From an uncultured Sulfitobacter sp. (GTDB lineage Bacteria; Pseudomonadota; Alphaproteobacteria; Rhodobacterales; Rhodobacteraceae), in the NCBI RefSeq assembly GCF_947499945.1, contig NZ_CANMQD010000001.1, positions 1,240,001-1,304,000 on the forward strand: a DNA stretch of 64,000 nt. Direction: 5' to 3'. Position 1 is the first letter of the stretch, and each line of letters begins with the position of its first letter. Below the pieces are notes generated by a model. The model was given only the letters and a program-made list of their open reading frames with translations, searched no databases and was not told where the DNA came from. The translations under genes were made by a program, and so were the position numbers. This document shows positions 18,121-28,861 of this stretch, piece after piece.

Positions 18121-18710
18121 TGCTGGAAAACGGGCTTTTCGCTGTGCCAAAGGGCAAGGTGGCTGTGGTGGTCACCTCCCTCGAGATGCACGTACGTCCA
18201 TTGATGAAGCAGATCGACCTGCCAGAAGATATCACCTTTTGCCAAGTGACCCCCACGGTCGAATGGTATCGCGATCTCTTCACCCGCGTCGGCGGGTTGG
18301 ACTGGTTGTGGTATGGGCGGCTCAAGATGGATGACACAACACTACAGACTATTTTAGCAGATCCCAAAAGGGCATTCTTCACCCTGACAAAAGACGGCAA
18401 GGACGAGGCGCTGCTAGAGTTGCACTTCCAAGATGGGGGCGATTGTGAGCTTGCCTATTTCGGATTGACCGCCGCCCTCATTGGCACGGGTGCGGGCCGA
18501 TATCTGATGAACGAGGCGATCACGCGCGCCTGGGACGCTGCCATTCGCCGCTTTCACGTTCACACCTGCACCCATGACAGCCCACAGGCCCTCGGCTTTT
18601 ATATCCGCTCAGGTTTTGCCCCTTATAAGCGAGAAGTAGATATTGATGATGATCCACGCCTGACAGGCGTGCTGCCAGCAGATTCGTGCAAGAATATCCC
18701 GATCATCTAG
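18120..18710 (+). CDS. GNAT family N-acetyltransferase
   Basis: A 196-residue protein with an acetyl-CoA-binding stretch LIGTGAGRYLMNEAITRAWD and the following THDSPQALGFYIRSGFAPY typical of the C-terminal GNAT strand and helix. The acceptor is unknown. Translationally coupled to the PfkB kinase upstream. About 150 bases with nothing recognisable separate it from the convergent rppH gene. Confidence 0.82.
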   Translation: MLENGLFAVPKGKVAVVVTSLEMHVRPLMKQIDLPEDITFCQVTPTVEWYRDLFTRVGGLDWLWYGRLKMDDTTLQTILADPKRAFFTLTKDGKDEALLELHFQDGGDCELAYFGLTAALIGTGAGRYLMNEAITRAWDAAIRRFHVHTCTHDSPQALGFYIRSGFAPYKREVDIDDDPRLTGVLPADSCKNIPII

Positions 18711-18860
18711 TTGACCCACTGACTTGCCTGCAAATCACTATCGAATTGTGCGTCGCATATTAGGCTTGGTGAACTGAACCAATTATTCACTACAAAGGTT
18801 TGCGCTGACCACCGCACTGTGTAAGTTAGCCTGTCCAAATGCTGGAGCGGATTGCAGCCC

Positions 18861-19343
18861 TCACAAGTGCTCTGCGAACTCTTCGAGTACGCGCTCATAA
18901 ACTTTACGCTTGAAGGGTACGATCCCCTCCAGCATTTGCGCAGGAGCCAACCAGCGCCATGCTGCAAACTCGGGCTTTGCCGTTTGGATATTGACCTGAT
19001 CATCGGTCCCCATAAACCGCAGCAAAAACCACTTTTGCTCCTGACCGCGGAATTTGCCCTTCCACAGCTTTGGCACCAGATCGTGGGGCAATTCGTAAGG
19101 CAGCCAGCCTTCCGTTTGAGCCTCGATATTGACCAGATCGCGGGTGATGCCTGTCTCTTCTTCCAACTCGCGCAATGCTGCCTCGGTTGGATCTTCACCG
19201 GGGTCTACACCGCCTTGCGGCATTTGCCATGCATCATAATCACGGTCCAAGCGCTGGCCCACAAACACGTAGCCCTCTTTGTTCATCACCATCACGCCCA
19301 CACAAGGCCGATAAGGGAGCTTAACAATCTCTTCAGGGGTCAT
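18861..19343 (-). CDS. rppH: RNA pyrophosphohydrolase
   Basis: A 160-residue Nudix hydrolase that removes pyrophosphate from the 5' end of mRNAs and so starts their decay. The Nudix box [20 protein letters not shown] followed by TGI is complete. The N-terminal [22 protein letters not shown] and the C-terminal [20 protein letters not shown] match RppH/IalA. I chose ATG 19343 because family members start MTPEEI; the ATG at 19367 would add eight residues. Neither has a strong ribosome binding site. Confidence 0.9.
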   Translation of the reverse strand: MTPEEIVKLPYRPCVGVMVMNKEGYVFVGQRLDRDYDAWQMPQGGVDPGEDPTEAALRELEEETGITRDLVNIEAQTEGWLPYELPHDLVPKLWKGKFRGQEQKWFLLRFMGTDDQVNIQTAKPEFAAWRWLAPAQMLEGIVPFKRKVYERVLEEFAEHL

Positions 19344-19455
19344 ACCACGTCCAACTCTTTGATCCATTTGCGCATCAACCTACATCAAGGTTTGCGCGGG
19401 TGATAGGAGCCAGCGACTGACGCGGCGTCTTTAATGACAATGCGCAGCCTCATGA

Positions 19456-21525
<2,070 letters not shown>

Positions 21526-21619
21526 ATTAATAGCCGAGCGGGGAAGGTGCTCCTCCCCCGCTTGCAACCCCCCGCCCATCGCGCGACACTGGCACAGCAC
21601 TGCAAAAAGGACGCAGCCT

Positions 21620-22555
21620 ATGCCCATCTGTGTTTTCGACGTGAATGAGGACGGCAGCACAACTGTTCCCGACACAGCTGCTCTGACTGGTCCTGCCCGC
21701 TACCGCTGGTGGCACTTTGATCTGTCCGACAGCCACCTTGCCGACTGGTGCGAAACGCATTTGCCTGCGATCCCTGCTGGTGCGCTCCTGCAGCCCGAAA
21801 CACGCCCCCGGTGCGATACCTATGAGGACGGGCTGATCCTCAACCTGCGTGGCATCAACCTGAACGCAGGTCAGCATACCGACGAGATGGTTTCAATTCG
21901 CATGTGGGTTACCGATGCTGCGATCGTCACAGTGCGCATGCGGCGGGTGTTCGCCATTGATGAAATCCGCCAGAGCGCTGTTGCCCAGATGGCCCCAACC
22001 ACACCAGCCGCCTTTGTCACTGCTCTTGTGTCTCGCCTTACGACACGTATCCAGTCCGAAGTCAGCGCCATCAGCAAACTGACCGAGTTCTTCGAGGCCG
22101 ACCTCGAGGACGAGACAACGCCGATTCCTGCCGAGCTAACTCAATCGCGCCGCCGCGTGATCCGCCTGCGCCGCTACCTCGATCCCCAACGCGCAGCACT
22201 CAACGCCCTCTCGAGTTCTCCGCTGATCCCGCAAGGAGACCATCCGAGCCTGCGTGAGCTTGCGAACCGCACAACGATGACAGTTGAGGAACTAGACGCG
22301 CTGCGCGACCGATTGAGCGCGGTGCAGGACGATCATGATCTTGATGTTGCCCGCAAACAGGCGCGGAATAGCTTTCTACTTTCTGTAGGGGCCGGGATAT
22401 TTCTGCCGATCAGCTTTCTCACAGGTGTTTTTGGTGTGAACCTCGGCGGTATGCCAGGTGTGGATAGTCCTTGGGCCTTCACAATCCTCTGCGTTGGCAT
22501 GACTGGCCTCGCCTTTCTCCTTTTGTTGGTCATCCGCAGGATGCAATGGCTTTAG
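21620..22555 (+). CDS. zntB: CorA-family divalent cation transporter, ZntB-like
   Basis: A 311-residue protein with a large cytoplasmic N-terminal domain, a long charged helix (about 175-265) and two C-terminal membrane helices joined by the signature loop GVNLGGMPG. The GVN triplet and the basic C-terminus LLVIRRMQWL fit the ZntB branch, which moves zinc, rather than GMN-type magnesium CorA. The ATG at 21620 begins the recognisable domain; the upstream extension overlaps fadH. Confidence 0.82.
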   Translation: MPICVFDVNEDGSTTVPDTAALTGPARYRWWHFDLSDSHLADWCETHLPAIPAGALLQPETRPRCDTYEDGLILNLRGINLNAGQHTDEMVSIRMWVTDAAIVTVRMRRVFAIDEIRQSAVAQMAPTTPAAFVTALVSRLTTRIQSEVSAISKLTEFFEADLEDETTPIPAELTQSRRRVIRLRRYLDPQRAALNALSSSPLIPQGDHPSLRELANRTTMTVEELDALRDRLSAVQDDHDLDVARKQARNSFLLSVGAGIFLPISFLTGVFGVNLGGMPGVDSPWAFTILCVGMTGLAFLLLLVIRRMQWL

Positions 22556-22730
22556 ACCGTTCATAATAGGCATTAAGCGCCTGTCTGAGATGTCCCGAAA
22601 CAGACTGTTCCCCTGTTTCCTGACACGCAACGGTTGCGCAATTACCTTGCTACTGTCCCATCCCTGCCCAGATTGCGCCCCATTCCACCGCCATAGCTGA
22701 TCCTCGAACAAAGAATGGAAGGGGACGGCA

Positions 22731-23636
22731 ATGGACCGCCTGACAGAAATGGAAGCTTTCGCCACCGTGGTGGATCAAGGGGGCTTCACCGATGCCGCCA
22801 AGAAGATGGGGATCTCCAAATCGGCGGTCTCCAAACATGTCTCATCATTGGAGGCACGCCTCGGCGCACGTCTGTTGAACAGAACAACACGCCGTGTGTC
22901 ACCGACGGAAATCGGCCTCGCCTATTATGACCGCGCCCGCCGCGTTCTCAATGATGCGGGAGAAGCGGACGCGCTTGTCACATCCATGCAATCAGCGCCC
23001 TCAGGCCTGCTGCGCATCTCGGTGGCCACAGATTTTGGTGTTAATCACCTCAGTCCGGTCCTATCAGAATTCTTGGGCGACTTTCCTGACATCACCGTCA
23101 ACATGGTCCTCAACAACCGCTACGTTGAACTGATCTCGGAAGGTTTCGACATGGCTGTACGTATTGGGGAGTTGGAAGACAGCACTCTGCGGGCCCGAAA
23201 GCTGACAGAGACGACCAAGCGTATGATCGCCTCGCCTGCTTACTTTGAAAAATATGGCCGACCGGAAAAGATCGACGACCTGAACGATCACAAGCTGCTG
23301 CATTACTCCAACCAATCAAGCGGAAACGTATGGAAACTGACAGCACCCTCTGGTGAGAAGCGTCAGGTACGCACCGCAGGCTGGCTTTCGGTCAATGACG
23401 GACAATCCCTGCTCAACGCGGCTGTCTCTGGCCTCGGCATCGCCTACCTTCCTAGCTTCCTCTATGCGGATGCGATGGAAAAAGGCCTGATTGAGGACGC
23501 GATCCCCGATCTACCGATCGAGACCCAAGGCATCTATGCAGTCTACCCGCCCGGGCGCTTTACGCAGCCCAAGGTCCGCGCCTTTATCGACTTTCTGGTC
23601 CACTCCTTCGCCGAAAAAGGCCCAAGCGAGTGGTAA
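22731..23636 (+). CDS. LysR family transcriptional regulator
   Basis: A 301-residue regulator. The winged helix-turn-helix covers residues 1-60 (AAKKMGISKSAVSKHVSSLE, then LNRTTRRVSPTE) and a periplasmic-binding-protein-like effector domain covers about 90-295. It resembles the CrgA/DmlR-like group. GGAAGGGG lies just upstream of the ATG. No obviously linked target; the neighbours on both sides are unrelated, and a terminator ends the gene. Confidence 0.87.
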   Translation: MDRLTEMEAFATVVDQGGFTDAAKKMGISKSAVSKHVSSLEARLGARLLNRTTRRVSPTEIGLAYYDRARRVLNDAGEADALVTSMQSAPSGLLRISVATDFGVNHLSPVLSEFLGDFPDITVNMVLNNRYVELISEGFDMAVRIGELEDSTLRARKLTETTKRMIASPAYFEKYGRPEKIDDLNDHKLLHYSNQSSGNVWKLTAPSGEKRQVRTAGWLSVNDGQSLLNAAVSGLGIAYLPSFLYADAMEKGLIEDAIPDLPIETQGIYAVYPPGRFTQPKVRAFIDFLVHSFAEKGPSEW

Positions 23637-23672
23637 GCTAGACACGACACACCATCTCCCCTCGGTGAACTT

Positions 23673-23711
23673 TGCCCCGGTAATGCATCATGCGTTATCG
23701 GGGCTTTTTTA
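23673..23711 (+). terminator. Rho-independent terminator after the LysR gene
   Basis: GCCCCGGTAATGCA pairs, with one mismatch region, with TGCGTTATCGGGGC and is followed by six T on the + strand, about 40 bases after the stop. Confidence 0.85.
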
Positions 23712-24632
23712 TTCAGAGAGCACAACTGCCTCGACCCTGCGGTTTGTCTCACGACCTTCTTCGGTGCCGTTAGTGGTGATCGGAGCGAGATACCCAGCGC
23801 CCTGAGCCTCAAGCCGCGATGCGGAAATTTCAAAGCGGTTGATCAGATAGTCACGCACAGCACTTGCACGGCTGATCGAGAGCGCCGTGTTCCCCTCAAG
23901 ACTGCCGATGTTGTCAGTATGCCCTACCAAGGCGACGCGCATATCAGCCTGTGCCAAAAGTGCTTGGGCCAAAGCCTCCAAGGTGGCAAACGGCCCAGTG
24001 CCCAGCGCGGAGGTGCCACTCTCGAACTCAAGATCCGACAGAACTGCATGTCCATTCTCGGACAATTCCTGCGCGATGTCTCCTTGCGGAACGATGATGC
24101 TGCTGACCGGCACAGCACTTTGCCCGACAGCGATAGGCTCCTCTATACCTGCTTGAATAATCTGGACAAAAGATGCGCCACTGGATGCGCTGGCCAGAAT
24201 GTTCACGGCTTCCTCTGGCACCCCGTCCAAGCTGCGCATGGCAGTGAGAACATGGAAATTTCTGATGTTGACGTACATGTTCGGAGCGGGAAGGACCTCG
24301 GCGGCGAAACGGAAATCATACCCGCCGCATGCCCGCGCCGCGCAGTCCAACACGATCTGGTATCCTGCTTCTTCCAGTTGACGGCGCAAAGGATCGGCCA
24401 GTTGGAGCGGCGTCAACCCAGCAACATCAATGCGCCACGCGCTACGCTGTACAGACCCCTCGATCATCCGGGTCGGTAAAACACCATCCTCAAAGGGTCC
24501 GGTTGGCGCAAAGAACCGGTCCTGCAACGTATCGCGTGAAATCATCTGGCGCGCGCCATTGGGCAATTGCAGTTCAACCGCTTGCGCGGTTCCTGCAATC
24601 CCAAGCAGTAGCGCGAGCCAGACAAGCTTCAT
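23709..24632 (-). CDS. OmpA-family protein with signal peptide
   Basis: A 307-residue exported protein. The signal peptide ends near residue 18 (GIAGTAQA). Residues about 20-170 are an unrecognised periplasmic region, with one Cys pair (CAARAC). The OmpA peptidoglycan-binding domain is at about 195-305 (LVGHTDNIGSLEGNTALSISRASAV). Unlike the OmpA lipoprotein at 14751 there is no lipobox, so it is probably periplasmic. Last gene of a four-gene minus-strand run, overlapping the stop of the previous gene by four bases. Confidence 0.8.
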   Translation of the reverse strand: MKLVWLALLLGIAGTAQAVELQLPNGARQMISRDTLQDRFFAPTGPFEDGVLPTRMIEGSVQRSAWRIDVAGLTPLQLADPLRRQLEEAGYQIVLDCAARACGGYDFRFAAEVLPAPNMYVNIRNFHVLTAMRSLDGVPEEAVNILASASSGASFVQIIQAGIEEPIAVGQSAVPVSSIIVPQGDIAQELSENGHAVLSDLEFESGTSALGTGPFATLEALAQALLAQADMRVALVGHTDNIGSLEGNTALSISRASAVRDYLINRFEISASRLEAQGAGYLAPITTNGTEEGRETNRRVEAVVLSE

Positions 24633-25198
24633 CGTGATTGCGCGTGGTACGCTTTGTTCGGGCGCATGTCTGACGCGCTGGCAACGCGGTTTGTCATGTT
24701 AAAGAATGCTGCAACCGACGCGATGTCCCAGATGTCACGATCAGAGAAGCCGACCACACGCAGCGCCTCACGGTCGTCCTCCTCGATGATCTCTGGCGCC
24801 TCGGTCAGCTTGACCGCAAAATCCAGCATCATCCGCGTCTTGTCGTCCAGATCGGCAACGCGGTAGTTCATCACCATCTGCTCACCCAAGATCGGATCAC
24901 CCGACAGCTCGCGCACTGCCGCACCATGGGCGGTCAGGCAATAGAAGCACTTGTTCACCGCCGAAACGACCACAGCAATCATCTCGCGCTCAAGCTTGCT
25001 TAGGTTACTATCGCCCAGCATCAGATCATTATACAGCGCAGTAAATGTATTCAGCTTATCGATATCAAACGCATAGGCCTGCAAAACGTTGGGGATCATA
25101 CCCAGTTTGTCCGTGCAAATGTCAAAATACTTCTGCGTGGTAGGTGGCAGCGGATCAACCATTGGAAGGTCAAGGGCGGTAGGTGCGTCATCAGCCAT
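24629..25198 (-). CDS. Peroxidase-related enzyme of the carboxymuconolactone decarboxylase (AhpD-like) family
   Basis: A 189-residue all-helical protein. The redox motif CFYCLTAHGAAVREL around residues 80-95 has the CxxC-x3-H pattern of AhpD-like alkylhydroperoxidases, and the SDRDIWDIASVAAFFNMTNRVA stretch is typical of the 'uncharacterised peroxidase-related' subgroup. It probably reduces hydroperoxides. AAGGAG precedes the ATG. It lies 11 bases after the GNAT gene and overlaps the OmpA gene. Confidence 0.85.
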   Translation of the reverse strand: MADDAPTALDLPMVDPLPPTTQKYFDICTDKLGMIPNVLQAYAFDIDKLNTFTALYNDLMLGDSNLSKLEREMIAVVVSAVNKCFYCLTAHGAAVRELSGDPILGEQMVMNYRVADLDDKTRMMLDFAVKLTEAPEIIEEDDREALRVVGFSDRDIWDIASVAAFFNMTNRVASASDMRPNKAYHAQSR

Positions 25199-25209
25199 GT
25201 CAGGCTCCT

Positions 25210-25929
25210 TTATTCAGGGTATTGTCGGTAATGATATGTGCCAACGGGGGTAAAGCCCAGCTTGGTGTAAAGCGCATTGGCGGGTTTGTTCTCAGTCACG
25301 CAGAGGACCGAAATATGGGTAGCACCTTGTTTGGCGCTCCAGAAGGCAGCGGCCCGCATCATCCATTGGGCAACACCCTGTTTGCGCTGATGCGGCAAAA
25401 CGACGACCCCATGCACCATAGCAATGCCATTATGGATACCAACAAAGGCAACCCCGCCCGGCTTTTCATTCCAGCGTGCCAAGATGCCCGTTTTAATCTT
25501 CGCACGCTCCATCACGGCCAACCTTGCAGGTCCGACACCATCTGTCGCCCAAATCTCGGTCATGATTGCAAGCGGCTCCCAGATATTGAAACATGTCACG
25601 CGCGGGATCGGAATATCGGTAAGTAAATTGACAGGCGCTACATACAGTTGGACCTCATCGATACGGGCGTAGCCGCGTGCATCAAGCATCGCATCCAGCG
25701 CATCATCCCCCTCACGGATCATGAACAGCGGCGGCTGCCCTATCCCGCGCATCGCCGTTTCGGCCGCTGGAATATCACTGTCCGTCACATCGCTTAGCGC
25801 CGTTGCAGCCGAGACACGCTTGCCCCCGCCCGCGCCATCACGCAGCGTCCAAACACCCTCCGCCCACGCGCGTGCAGGGGGCCAAGTCCCCTCACAAACA
25901 TCATACAAAGTGGCAGCATCAGGCGTCAT
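25210..25929 (-). CDS. GNAT family N-acetyltransferase
   Basis: A 239-residue protein whose C-terminal half (about 120-239) is a GNAT domain: VHGVVVLPHQRKQGVAQWMM is motif A, and NKPANALYTKLGFTPVGTYHYR the closing segment. The N-terminal half is degenerate and has no clear motif. Acceptor unknown. Coupled to the upstream cinA-like gene (four-base overlap). Confidence 0.82.
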   Translation of the reverse strand: MTPDAATLYDVCEGTWPPARAWAEGVWTLRDGAGGGKRVSAATALSDVTDSDIPAAETAMRGIGQPPLFMIREGDDALDAMLDARGYARIDEVQLYVAPVNLLTDIPIPRVTCFNIWEPLAIMTEIWATDGVGPARLAVMERAKIKTGILARWNEKPGGVAFVGIHNGIAMVHGVVVLPHQRKQGVAQWMMRAAAFWSAKQGATHISVLCVTENKPANALYTKLGFTPVGTYHYRQYPE

Positions 25930-26645
25930 GAAAACGCCTCCGCCAATTTGCCCATCGCCTCATCCAGAAGGGCAGTATCCTGACCCCGCACAACGATATT
26001 AGCGCCATACTTCCCGTCCCGCTGAAACGGATAGCTGCCCATCGACAGGGCAGGATAAGCCTCCGCTAACGCACCCAGCGGCCCCGCAATATCGCCCTCG
26101 CCACGGTGTATAGTGAGGGTTTTGCTGATCAACGGCGCACCTCCTGTGAGCGTGGGCAGCACACTTGCCACCATCGCTTTGAACACACTGGGCACACCTG
26201 CCATTACGTGCACGTTCTCGATGGAAAATCCGGGCGCGGCAGAAACGGGGTTGTCGATCAGCCTTGCACCCTCAGGAATACGCGCCATGCGCAACCGCGC
26301 CGCGTTCAACTCGGTCCCCGCCTTGTCGTAATGCACCTGCAAAATCGCGCGGGCATCATCTCTCACATCAATGCTCTGTCCAAACGCCGCCGCCATACAA
26401 TCGGCAGTAATATCATCATGCGTCGGCCCGATCCCGCCCGAGGTAAACACGGTATCATAAACCGCCGAAAGCGCCTGCACCGCCGATATAATCGCGTCGC
26501 GGTCATCCGAGACGATGCGCACTTCGGCAAGGTTGATCCCCACTTCCGTCAACGCCCCCGCAAGATAATGCATATTCGCATCCCGTGTGCGCCCCGAAAG
26601 GATCTCGTCCCCGATCACCAGCATTGCTGCGGTTGGATTCGCCAT
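25926..26645 (-). CDS. Molybdopterin-binding (CinA N-terminal-like) domain protein
   Basis: A 239-residue MoaB/MogA-fold protein equal to the N-terminal domain of CinA: GDEILSGRTRDANMHYLA, TSGGIGPTHDD and AAPGFSIENVHVMAGVPSVF are its signatures. The nicotinamide-nucleotide amidase domain of full CinA is missing, as is common in alphaproteobacteria. The domain is associated with ADP-ribose pyrophosphatase activity in CinA; its job when alone is unclear. First gene of the four-gene run; divergent from sfsA. Confidence 0.85.
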   Translation of the reverse strand: MANPTAAMLVIGDEILSGRTRDANMHYLAGALTEVGINLAEVRIVSDDRDAIISAVQALSAVYDTVFTSGGIGPTHDDITADCMAAAFGQSIDVRDDARAILQVHYDKAGTELNAARLRMARIPEGARLIDNPVSAAPGFSIENVHVMAGVPSVFKAMVASVLPTLTGGAPLISKTLTIHRGEGDIAGPLGALAEAYPALSMGSYPFQRDGKYGANIVVRGQDTALLDEAMGKLAEAFS

Positions 26646-26692
26646 GTCGCCTCTCCTTGAGCCTGTTCCCTCAAAGGTATAGGCCCACCATC

Positions 26693-27406
26693 ATGCGCTT
26701 TCAAACCGATCTTGTCCCCGCCCGCCTTATCCGCCGCTACAAACGGTTTCTGGCCGACTGTACGCTGGAGGACGGAAGCGAAATCGTTGCCCACTGCGCT
26801 AACCCTGGCTCCATGATGGGACTGGCCGAGGCGGGCACAAAAGTTTGGCTTGAGCCAAATGATGACCCTAAGAAAAAGCTGAAATACGGACTCAGGTTGG
26901 TTGATCATGAAAACGGTCACCTTACTGGCGTCGACACCTCCTTGCCCAACCGTGTGTTGCGCACAGCGCTGGAGGCTGGTGAGATTGAGGCGCTGGCCGC
27001 TTACACAAATGTACGACCCGAAGTGAAATATGGCGAAAACTCCCGCGTGGATTTCCTGCTGACCAAAGACGGGTTGCCAAATGCCTATGTTGAGGTGAAG
27101 TCGGTCACGCTCTGCCGCACGCCTGCGCTGGCGGAATTCCCAGATAGCGTGACCGCACGTGGCACCAAACATATGCATGATCTGGCCGAAGTCGCACGTA
27201 TGGGCCACCGCGCTGTGTTGCTCTATCTGGTACAGCGCACCGATTGCACCCACGTCGACATCGCCGCCGATATTGATCCAAAGTATGCCGCTGCCCACGC
27301 GGAAGCCACAAAAGCAGGCGTTGAAACCATCTGCATCGGCACCCACATCACACCCCAAGGGATTACCATCGCCGCCCCTCTGGCCCTTGGCCGTCCATCG
27401 CGTTAA
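26693..27406 (+). CDS. sfsA: SfsA family sugar-fermentation/DNA-binding-like nuclease protein
   Basis: A 237-residue SfsA protein: LVPARLIRRYKRFLADC, AHCANPGSMMGL, PNRVLRTALE, RVDFLLTK and YVEVKSVTL are conserved. The last segments resemble the catalytic core of restriction-endonuclease-like nucleases (D, ExK). The original name refers to maltose metabolism in E. coli; the true biochemical role is unsettled. The ATG at 26693 gives the family N-terminus MRFQTDLVPA. Confidence 0.9.
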   Translation: MRFQTDLVPARLIRRYKRFLADCTLEDGSEIVAHCANPGSMMGLAEAGTKVWLEPNDDPKKKLKYGLRLVDHENGHLTGVDTSLPNRVLRTALEAGEIEALAAYTNVRPEVKYGENSRVDFLLTKDGLPNAYVEVKSVTLCRTPALAEFPDSVTARGTKHMHDLAEVARMGHRAVLLYLVQRTDCTHVDIAADIDPKYAAAHAEATKAGVETICIGTHITPQGITIAAPLALGRPSR

Positions 27407-27435
27407 ACACCCCCAACACAAGGATGGAGAGAGCC

Positions 27436-28245
27436 GTGACAGATATTCACAAAGGTCGCACAACTAAGGACGGCATTCGCATCCATGAGGCTGCCGATTT
27501 CGCTGGCATGCACGCCGCAGGGCGCCTCGCAGCAACCATCCTCGATGAAATCGCCGAGCATGTGACCGTGGGCCAAACCACTGCCGAGCTTGACCGCATC
27601 ATCGAAGAAAAGGTGAACACCGCAGGCGCAAAATCCGCGACTATCGGCTATAAAGGCTATCAGCATGCAAGCTGCATTTCCGTAAACCACGTCGTTTGCC
27701 ACGGCATTCCAGGTGATAAAAAGCTGAAGGATGGCGACATCCTCAACATCGATGTGACCGTGATTGTCGATGGATGGTTTGGCGACACATCCCGCATGTA
27801 TGTGGCGGGAAAACTTGCCCGCAAGCCTGAACGCTTGATTGAAGTCACCCATGAGGCTCTGATGAAGGGCATTGAGATGGTCAAACCGGGCAATACCTTT
27901 GGCGACATCGGCCACGCGATCCAGACCTTCGTAGAAGGGCACCGCATGTCCGTTGTAACTGACTTCTGCGGTCACGGTCTTGGCCGCGTTTTCCATGCAC
28001 CGCCAAACGTCCTGCACTACGGTAAGGCAGGCACAAAATCTGTATTGGAACCGGGCATGTTCTTTACCATTGAACCGATGGTGAACCTTGGCCGCGCCGA
28101 GACAAAGACGCTTGCCGACGACTGGACTGCCGTGACCCGCGACAAATCCCTGTCAGCGCAGTTTGAGCATTCCATCGGTGTGACCGAGACAGGTTACGAG
28201 ATTTTCACCCTCTCACCTGCGGGTAAATTCCACCCGACCTACTGA
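27436..28245 (+). CDS. map: Type I methionine aminopeptidase
   Basis: A 269-residue cytoplasmic metallopeptidase that removes the initiator Met from new proteins. All five metal ligands are visible: Asp in NIDVTVIVDGW, Asp in GDTSRM, His in GHGLGRVFH, Glu in FTIEPMV and Glu in GVTETGYEIFT; CHGIP marks the substrate His region. I prefer GTG 27436, with GGAGAG four bases upstream; the ATG at 27424 has its AAGG directly abutting and would add four residues. Confidence 0.93.
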   Translation: MTDIHKGRTTKDGIRIHEAADFAGMHAAGRLAATILDEIAEHVTVGQTTAELDRIIEEKVNTAGAKSATIGYKGYQHASCISVNHVVCHGIPGDKKLKDGDILNIDVTVIVDGWFGDTSRMYVAGKLARKPERLIEVTHEALMKGIEMVKPGNTFGDIGHAIQTFVEGHRMSVVTDFCGHGLGRVFHAPPNVLHYGKAGTKSVLEPGMFFTIEPMVNLGRAETKTLADDWTAVTRDKSLSAQFEHSIGVTETGYEIFTLSPAGKFHPTY

Positions 28246-28253
28246 TCCGCGAT

Positions 28254-28305
28254 GGGTGCCTGAACGGTGTACAGGGGGTGTACAGCAGGTGTACGCATGG
28301 CACCC
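28254..28305. repeat. Three 11-base direct repeats inside an inverted repeat
   Basis: GGTGTAC occurs at 28266, 28277 and 28288, exactly 11 bases apart, in the gap between convergent map and rsmD. GGGTGCC at 28254-28260 and GGCACCC at 28299-28305 flank the three copies as an inverted repeat. Each copy carries the palindrome core TGTAC(A). It could be a weak terminator stem or a binding site repeated once per helical turn. Confidence 0.5.
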
Positions 28306-28309
28306 CCCA

Positions 28310-28861
28310 CTAATCCAGCTTGAGCAGCGTCACATGCGTATCGCCATATTTGCGGCGGTCCAGCCGCGTGAACCCCGCAGGCGCGTGCATCGCCGCATTC
28401 TCTTCCCAGACCACCACTGCACCCTGCGCCAGCCAACCGCCCCCATGCGCAGCGGCAAGGGCGCTCTGCCCCATCCCCTTGCCATAGGGCGGATCAAGGA
28501 AAACCAGATCAAACGGCGCCATAGGCCAAGCGCCCAATTGCGTCGCGTCGTTGCGCATCAATGTCGTCGCATCCTTGGCATGCAACTTCTCGATATTTTG
28601 GGCAATCAATTTTTGCGCCACGCGCCCATTTTCAACAAAAACAACATGTTGTGCGCCCCGCGACAGCGCCTCAAGCCCCAGCGCACCAGTCCCCGCAAAC
28701 AAATCCAACACCCGTGCACCACGGATCACACTCAGATGGGTCAGCATGGAAAACAGGCTCTCTCGAACACGGTCAGAGGTGGGGCGCAAATGCGCGTCCA
28801 TATCTCCCTTTCCGACATCTGCCAGAACCGTTCCGCGATATGCCCCCGAGATAATCCTCAC
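28310..28861 (-). CDS. rsmD: 16S rRNA (guanine966-N2)-methyltransferase
   Basis: A 183-residue SAM methyltransferase. The N-terminal MRIISGAYRG and RPTSDRVRESLF, the SAM loop VLDLFAGTGALGLEALSRGA and the catalytic FLDPPYGKG (N/D-PPY motif) are those of RsmD. It modifies 16S rRNA in the 30S subunit. It overlaps the stop of the upstream flavin reductase gene by four bases. Confidence 0.93.
   Translation of the reverse strand: MRIISGAYRGTVLADVGKGDMDAHLRPTSDRVRESLFSMLTHLSVIRGARVLDLFAGTGALGLEALSRGAQHVVFVENGRVAQKLIAQNIEKLHAKDATTLMRNDATQLGAWPMAPFDLVFLDPPYGKGMGQSALAAAHGGGWLAQGAVVVWEENAAMHAPAGFTRLDRRKYGDTHVTLLKLD

Noticed and set aside
21537-21562. A hairpin (AGCGGGGA / TCCCCCGCT) after fadH as a terminator
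   Set aside because: The stem has a bulge and there is no T run after it; I do not call a terminator.
22599-22622. A 7-base inverted repeat (GAAACAG / CTGTTTC) between zntB and the LysR gene as an operator or terminator
   Set aside because: Short arms, no T run and no LysR-type T-N11-A symmetry clearly centred there; chance is likely at this length.
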